A model generated the notes under the pieces. It saw nothing but the letters and a program-made list of their open reading frames with translations, searched no databases and was not told the origin of the DNA. Made by a program: the position numbers and the translations under genes. This document shows, one piece after another, positions 62,654-64,000 of a DNA stretch of 64,000 bases; position 1 is the first letter of the stretch; the number at the start of each line of letters is the position of its first letter. This DNA comes from Nocardia carnea NBRC 14403 (lineage in GTDB: Bacteria; Actinomycetota; Actinomycetes; Mycobacteriales; Mycobacteriaceae): the NCBI RefSeq assembly GCF_000308515.1, contig NZ_BAFV01000013.1:124001-188000 (forward strand), read 5' to 3'.

Positions 62654-63946
62654 GTGGACAGACTTCTGGTGGTCGGTGCCGGGCCCAAAGCCATGGCGGT
62701 TGCCGCCAAGGCGTATGTGTTGCGTGAACTGGGTCTGCCGGCGCCTCAGGTCACTGTGGTGGAACCCAATGCGGTGGGCGGGAATTGGCTGGCGGCCGGC
62801 GGGTGGACCGACGGCCGGCACCGGCTGGGGACCAGCCCGGAAAAAGATATCGGCTTCCCGTATCACTCGACCTGGGCGCGCGGCCACAATCACGCCGTCA
62901 ACCAGGCCATGATGGCCTTCGGGTGGACGGCCTTCCTGGTCGATCGCGGCACCTATGCGGAATGGGTGGATCGTGGGCGGCCGAGTCCGGAACACAATTT
63001 GTGGGCGAAGTACCTGCAGTGGGTGGCGCGTAAATCTGGGGTGGAGGTGGTGCGCGGCCGGGTGCGCACCATTCGTGCCGAGGGGGCCGGCTGGCGGGTC
63101 ACCGTCGAAGGAGTGGACGGGGTAACCGCCGAGATCGACGCGCGGCGGTTGATGGTCACCGGTCCGGGTGACAGCCGGCGAGCGCTGGCCGAGCATCCGA
63201 AGCTGATGAGTATCGCCGACTTCTGGGATCTGGCCGGCCGGCGGAAACTACCGCCGTCCTCCCGGGCCGCGGTGATCGGTGGGGGCGAGACGGCGGGTTC
63301 GGCCATGGACGAACTGGTCCGTCATGATGTGCTGACGGTGTCGGTGATCTCGCCCGCGGCCACCATCTACACGCGGGGCGAAAGTTATTTCGAGAACTCG
63401 CTGTTCAGCGATCCCGCCAAATGGCGGGCGCTGAGCGTCGCCGAACGCCGGGATGTGGTGCGGCGGACCGATCGGGGCGTGTTCTCGGTGCGAGTGCAGG
63501 AGACGCTGCTCGCGGATAACCGGGTGCATCATCTGCAGGGCCGGGTGGTCCGGGTGGCCGATCAGGGCGACGGGGTGGCGCTGACCCTGCGCAACGAATC
63601 CCGGCCCGATCAGACGCACGCTTTCGATCTGGTGGTCGACGCGATCGGCGGTCAGCCGCTGTGGTTCCTGGACCTGTTCGACGACGAGGTCGCGGATCTG
63701 TTCGAACTGGCGGTGGGCGGCCCGGTCACGCAGGCCCGGATCGAGGCCGTGATGGGATTCGATCTGGCGGTCGAGGGTTTGCCCGCGAAGTTGTACCTGC
63801 CGAATATGGCCGGTCTCGCACAGGGGCCGGGGTTTCCGAACCTCAGTTGCCTGGGCGAACTTTCCGACCGGATCTTGGCGAGTCCACCGGCACCCGCGCG
63901 TGCGGCGGCGCACTCGGCGCTGCCGGAACACGTCCGGACACACTGA
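62654..63946 (+). CDS. nbtG: L-lysine N6-monooxygenase of nocobactin/mycobactin-type siderophore synthesis
   Basis: A 430-aa flavin N-hydroxylase, the same length as mycobacterial MbtG (~431 aa). It hydroxylates the side-chain amine of lysine (free or acylated) to make the hydroxamate iron ligands. FAD motif LLVVGAGPKAMAVAAKA at the start, then GGWTDGRHRLGTSPEKDIGFPY as in MbtG, NADPH motif VIGGGETAGSAMDEL near residue 210, and YFENSLFSDP. GTG start with GGGAG upstream. An iron box lies upstream. The GTG at 62654 is preferred to distant upstream starts. Confidence 0.92.
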   Translation: MDRLLVVGAGPKAMAVAAKAYVLRELGLPAPQVTVVEPNAVGGNWLAAGGWTDGRHRLGTSPEKDIGFPYHSTWARGHNHAVNQAMMAFGWTAFLVDRGTYAEWVDRGRPSPEHNLWAKYLQWVARKSGVEVVRGRVRTIRAEGAGWRVTVEGVDGVTAEIDARRLMVTGPGDSRRALAEHPKLMSIADFWDLAGRRKLPPSSRAAVIGGGETAGSAMDELVRHDVLTVSVISPAATIYTRGESYFENSLFSDPAKWRALSVAERRDVVRRTDRGVFSVRVQETLLADNRVHHLQGRVVRVADQGDGVALTLRNESRPDQTHAFDLVVDAIGGQPLWFLDLFDDEVADLFELAVGGPVTQARIEAVMGFDLAVEGLPAKLYLPNMAGLAQGPGFPNLSCLGELSDRILASPPAPARAAAHSALPEHVRTH

Positions 63947-63956
63947 CAGTCCAACT

Positions 63957-63975
63957 CTAGGCTAGGCTTGCCTTA
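63957..63975 (+). promoter_or_regulatory. IdeR-type box near the right edge
   Basis: CTAGGCTAGGCTTGCCTTA, 16 of 19 matches to the IdeR consensus, 11 bp after the nbtG stop. It probably controls a further siderophore gene beyond the window. Confidence 0.75.
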
Positions 63976-64000
63976 CTTTTACCCAGCAACAAATAGATGA

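Overview
The window is high-GC actinobacterial DNA and most likely comes from Nocardia or a close mycolate-forming relative. The evidence is an antigen-85-like mycolyltransferase, a nocobactin/mycobactin-type lysine N6-hydroxylase with IdeR/DtxR-like iron boxes, an SCO5389-family protein, an Mce3R-like double TetR regulator, an aromatic-carotenoid cluster and the S10/spc ribosomal protein operon. Genus assignment is inference, since no rRNA is present.

Layout. 1-5.8 kb: carotenoid operon crtI(partial)-crtB-idi-truncated crtYc-like-methyltransferase-crtU-Rieske/DUF5914, with mostly 4-bp overlaps. A full-length lycopene cyclase lies far away at 41.4-42.6 kb. 6 kb: tRNA-Arg(CCU). 6-12.7 kb: Baeyer-Villiger-type monooxygenase, acyl-CoA ligase, SCO5389-family protein, secreted M23 peptidase and a LuxR-type regulator. 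12.8-32.6 kb: two giant NRPS-like proteins (3102 and 3421 aa). 32.8-43.1 kb: mycolyltransferase, enoyl-CoA hydratase with a divergent two-domain TetR regulator, aldehyde dehydrogenase, DrrABC-type ABC exporter, lycopene cyclase and a hotdog thioesterase. 43.6-48.8 kb: rpsJ-rplC-rplD-rplW-rplB-rpsS-rplV-rpsC-rplP-rpmC-rpsQ. 48.9-55.8 kb: accessory stretch with an XRE regulator/epimerase/recombinase-fold module, a P-loop kinase, a PIN/Phd toxin-antitoxin pair, an HxlR regulator facing a broken old-yellow-enzyme gene, and a Nudix hydrolase. 56-60 kb: zinc-ribbon hypothetical, CPBP protease, S33 hydrolase and RluA-type pseudouridine synthase. 60-64 kb: iron-regulated siderophore genes (siderophore-interacting protein, a short adenylation-like protein, nbtG/mbtG-like hydroxylase) with five IdeR-like boxes.

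The most unusual content is the NRPS-like pair. Both frames are open over their whole length. However, every condensation/epimerization core whose HHxxxDG site is present has lost the second (catalytic) histidine, and the adenylation domains lack a recognisable phosphate-binding loop and nearly all lack the C-terminal subdomain. There is one carrier domain and no thioesterase. Long disordered linkers, one with about fifteen LPQR repeats, separate the folds. A short adenylation-like protein with similar losses sits under iron boxes at 61.1 kb. Together these look like a non-canonical, possibly non-catalytic megaprotein system or a family decaying without frame disruption.
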